Positions 6,607 through 6,921 of a stretch of DNA of 6,921 nt are shown piece by piece. The notes beneath the pieces are model-generated. The model ran no database searches, was not told where the DNA came from, and was given only the letters and a program-made list of their open reading frames with translations. This stretch comes from Prevotellaceae bacterium (GTDB lineage Bacteria > Bacteroidota > Bacteroidia > Bacteroidales > UBA932), in contig JAITAP010000233.1 of the NCBI GenBank assembly GCA_031284065.1, forward strand, positions 1 through 6,921. Reading direction: 5' to 3'. Every line of letters starts with the position of its first letter. Position 1 is the stretch's first letter. The position numbers were made by a program, and so were the translations under genes.

Positions 6607-6662
6607 GGGAGGTTCCTCCGCTACGCGCACTCGTGCCTCGTGCGCTCCGGTCGGAATGACGG
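6607..6662 (-). repeat. Inverted, expanded copy of the CGTCATTCCGA repeat
   Basis: In reverse complement this begins CCGTCATTCCGA (6662-6651) and ends GCGTAGCGGAGGAACCTCCC (6626-6607), matching the two ends of the copy at 6533-6566. The middle is longer by about 20-25 bases and holds its own hairpin, GCGCAC/GTGCGC (6625-6630 with 6640-6645), and a tandem 7-mer CTCGTGC (6630-6643). Together with 6533-6566 it makes an inverted pair with a central spacer of about 40 bases. Confidence 0.75.
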
Positions 6663-6676
6663 CAGGGGGTGGCGGA

Positions 6677-6738
6677 GCGATGCGCGATGTACGGAGCGCG
6701 ATGCGCGCGGTGCGATGCGCGGCGGGACGCGATGCGCG
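6677..6738 (+). repeat. Four copies of GCGATGCGCG
   Basis: The exact 10-mer GCGATGCGCG starts at 6677, 6698, 6712 and 6729, with steps of 21, 14 and 17 bases. The last copy abuts the second GTAGAGACG palindrome. The region is very GC-rich. The irregular spacing argues against a simple slippage array with a fixed unit. Confidence 0.85.
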
Positions 6739-6771
6739 TAGAGACGCACGCCGTGCGTCTCTACGGGAGGG
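6737..6771. repeat. GTAGAGACGCACG palindrome, copy 2 (inverted relative to copy 1)
   Basis: A perfect palindrome at 6738-6764: 13-base arms GTAGAGACGCACG and CGTGCGTCTCTAC around one C, followed by GGGAGGG (6765-6771). Because copy 1 has CCCTCCC before it and copy 2 has GGGAGGG after it, the two 35-base blocks are inverted copies, identical at 33 of 35 positions. They bracket the other repeats. Confidence 0.92.
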
Positions 6772-6781
6772 TGGGGGATGG

Positions 6782-6921
6782 AATACAATTTGTATAATTA
6801 GTCAAATTTTTTTTACCGTCTGCACAATATATTTAGGATATAGGGCGTTATTGTGATAGTATAAAATGTGAACGATAGGGATTATACAAGAAAAAGAGGA
6901 TTAACTTCAAAAAAAATAACA
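6782..6921. other. AT-rich tail with no gene seen
   Basis: About 140 bases, sharply AT-rich after the GC-rich repeat cluster. It holds a small palindrome ATACAATTTGTAT (6783-6795) and runs of T and A. I find no consensus TAnnTTTG box, tRNA or open frame with coding character. It may be the leader of a gene beyond the window. Confidence 0.5.

Noticed and set aside
6404..6771. CRISPR array
   Set aside because: The repeats differ in family and orientation, spacers are not uniform, and no cas gene is present.
6602..6856. 84-codon open frame rich in Arg and Ala
   Set aside because: It is made of the inverted repeat, the GCGATGCGCG array and the second palindrome; the low-complexity peptide reflects repeat composition, and it has no ribosome site or conserved domain.

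Overview
The window looks like chromosomal DNA of a member of the Bacteroidetes, probably order Bacteroidales. Four sites carry the -7 promoter element typical of that phylum (TAnnTTTG), two of them with a TTG/TTTG -33 element exactly 20 bases upstream. Start codons are preceded by A-rich leaders with little Shine-Dalgarno signal. The last gene has the DUF4369 / DUF5106 / thioredoxin-fold layout characteristic of the phylum, and malate dehydrogenase is of the short LDH-like type. This is a judgement from sequence recognition, not a database placement.

Layout: (1) 1-1781, plus strand: a two-gene phosphate-uptake operon, a DUF47/PhoU-like accessory protein followed 21 bases later by a PiT phosphate permease. 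(2) 1782-1926: a short convergent gap holding a decayed dispersed inverted repeat. (3) 1927-3168, minus strand: proA (proline synthesis). (4) 3189-3343, minus strand: initiator tRNA-fMet with its own consensus promoter and an immediate hairpin terminator. (5) 3434-4378, minus strand: mdh. (6) 4379-4503: divergent control region with promoters for mdh (minus) and tRNA-Ser(UGA) (plus). (7) 4504-4588: tRNA-Ser. (8) 4589-4896: about 300 bases with no convincing gene. (9) 4897-6351, plus strand: an exported thioredoxin-fold protein with a CGHC active site. (10) 6352-6921: non-coding. Its first 420 bases are GC-rich and packed with palindromes and inverted copies of dispersed-repeat motifs arranged in nested symmetry; the last 140 bases are AT-rich with no gene.

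Functionally this is mostly housekeeping: phosphate import, proline synthesis, central carbon metabolism, two tRNAs (one of them the initiator), and one cell-envelope redox protein. Only the phosphate pair is clearly an operon. I see no defence system, transposase, phage gene or CRISPR array. The part not explained by known genes is the nested repeat cluster at 6404-6771.
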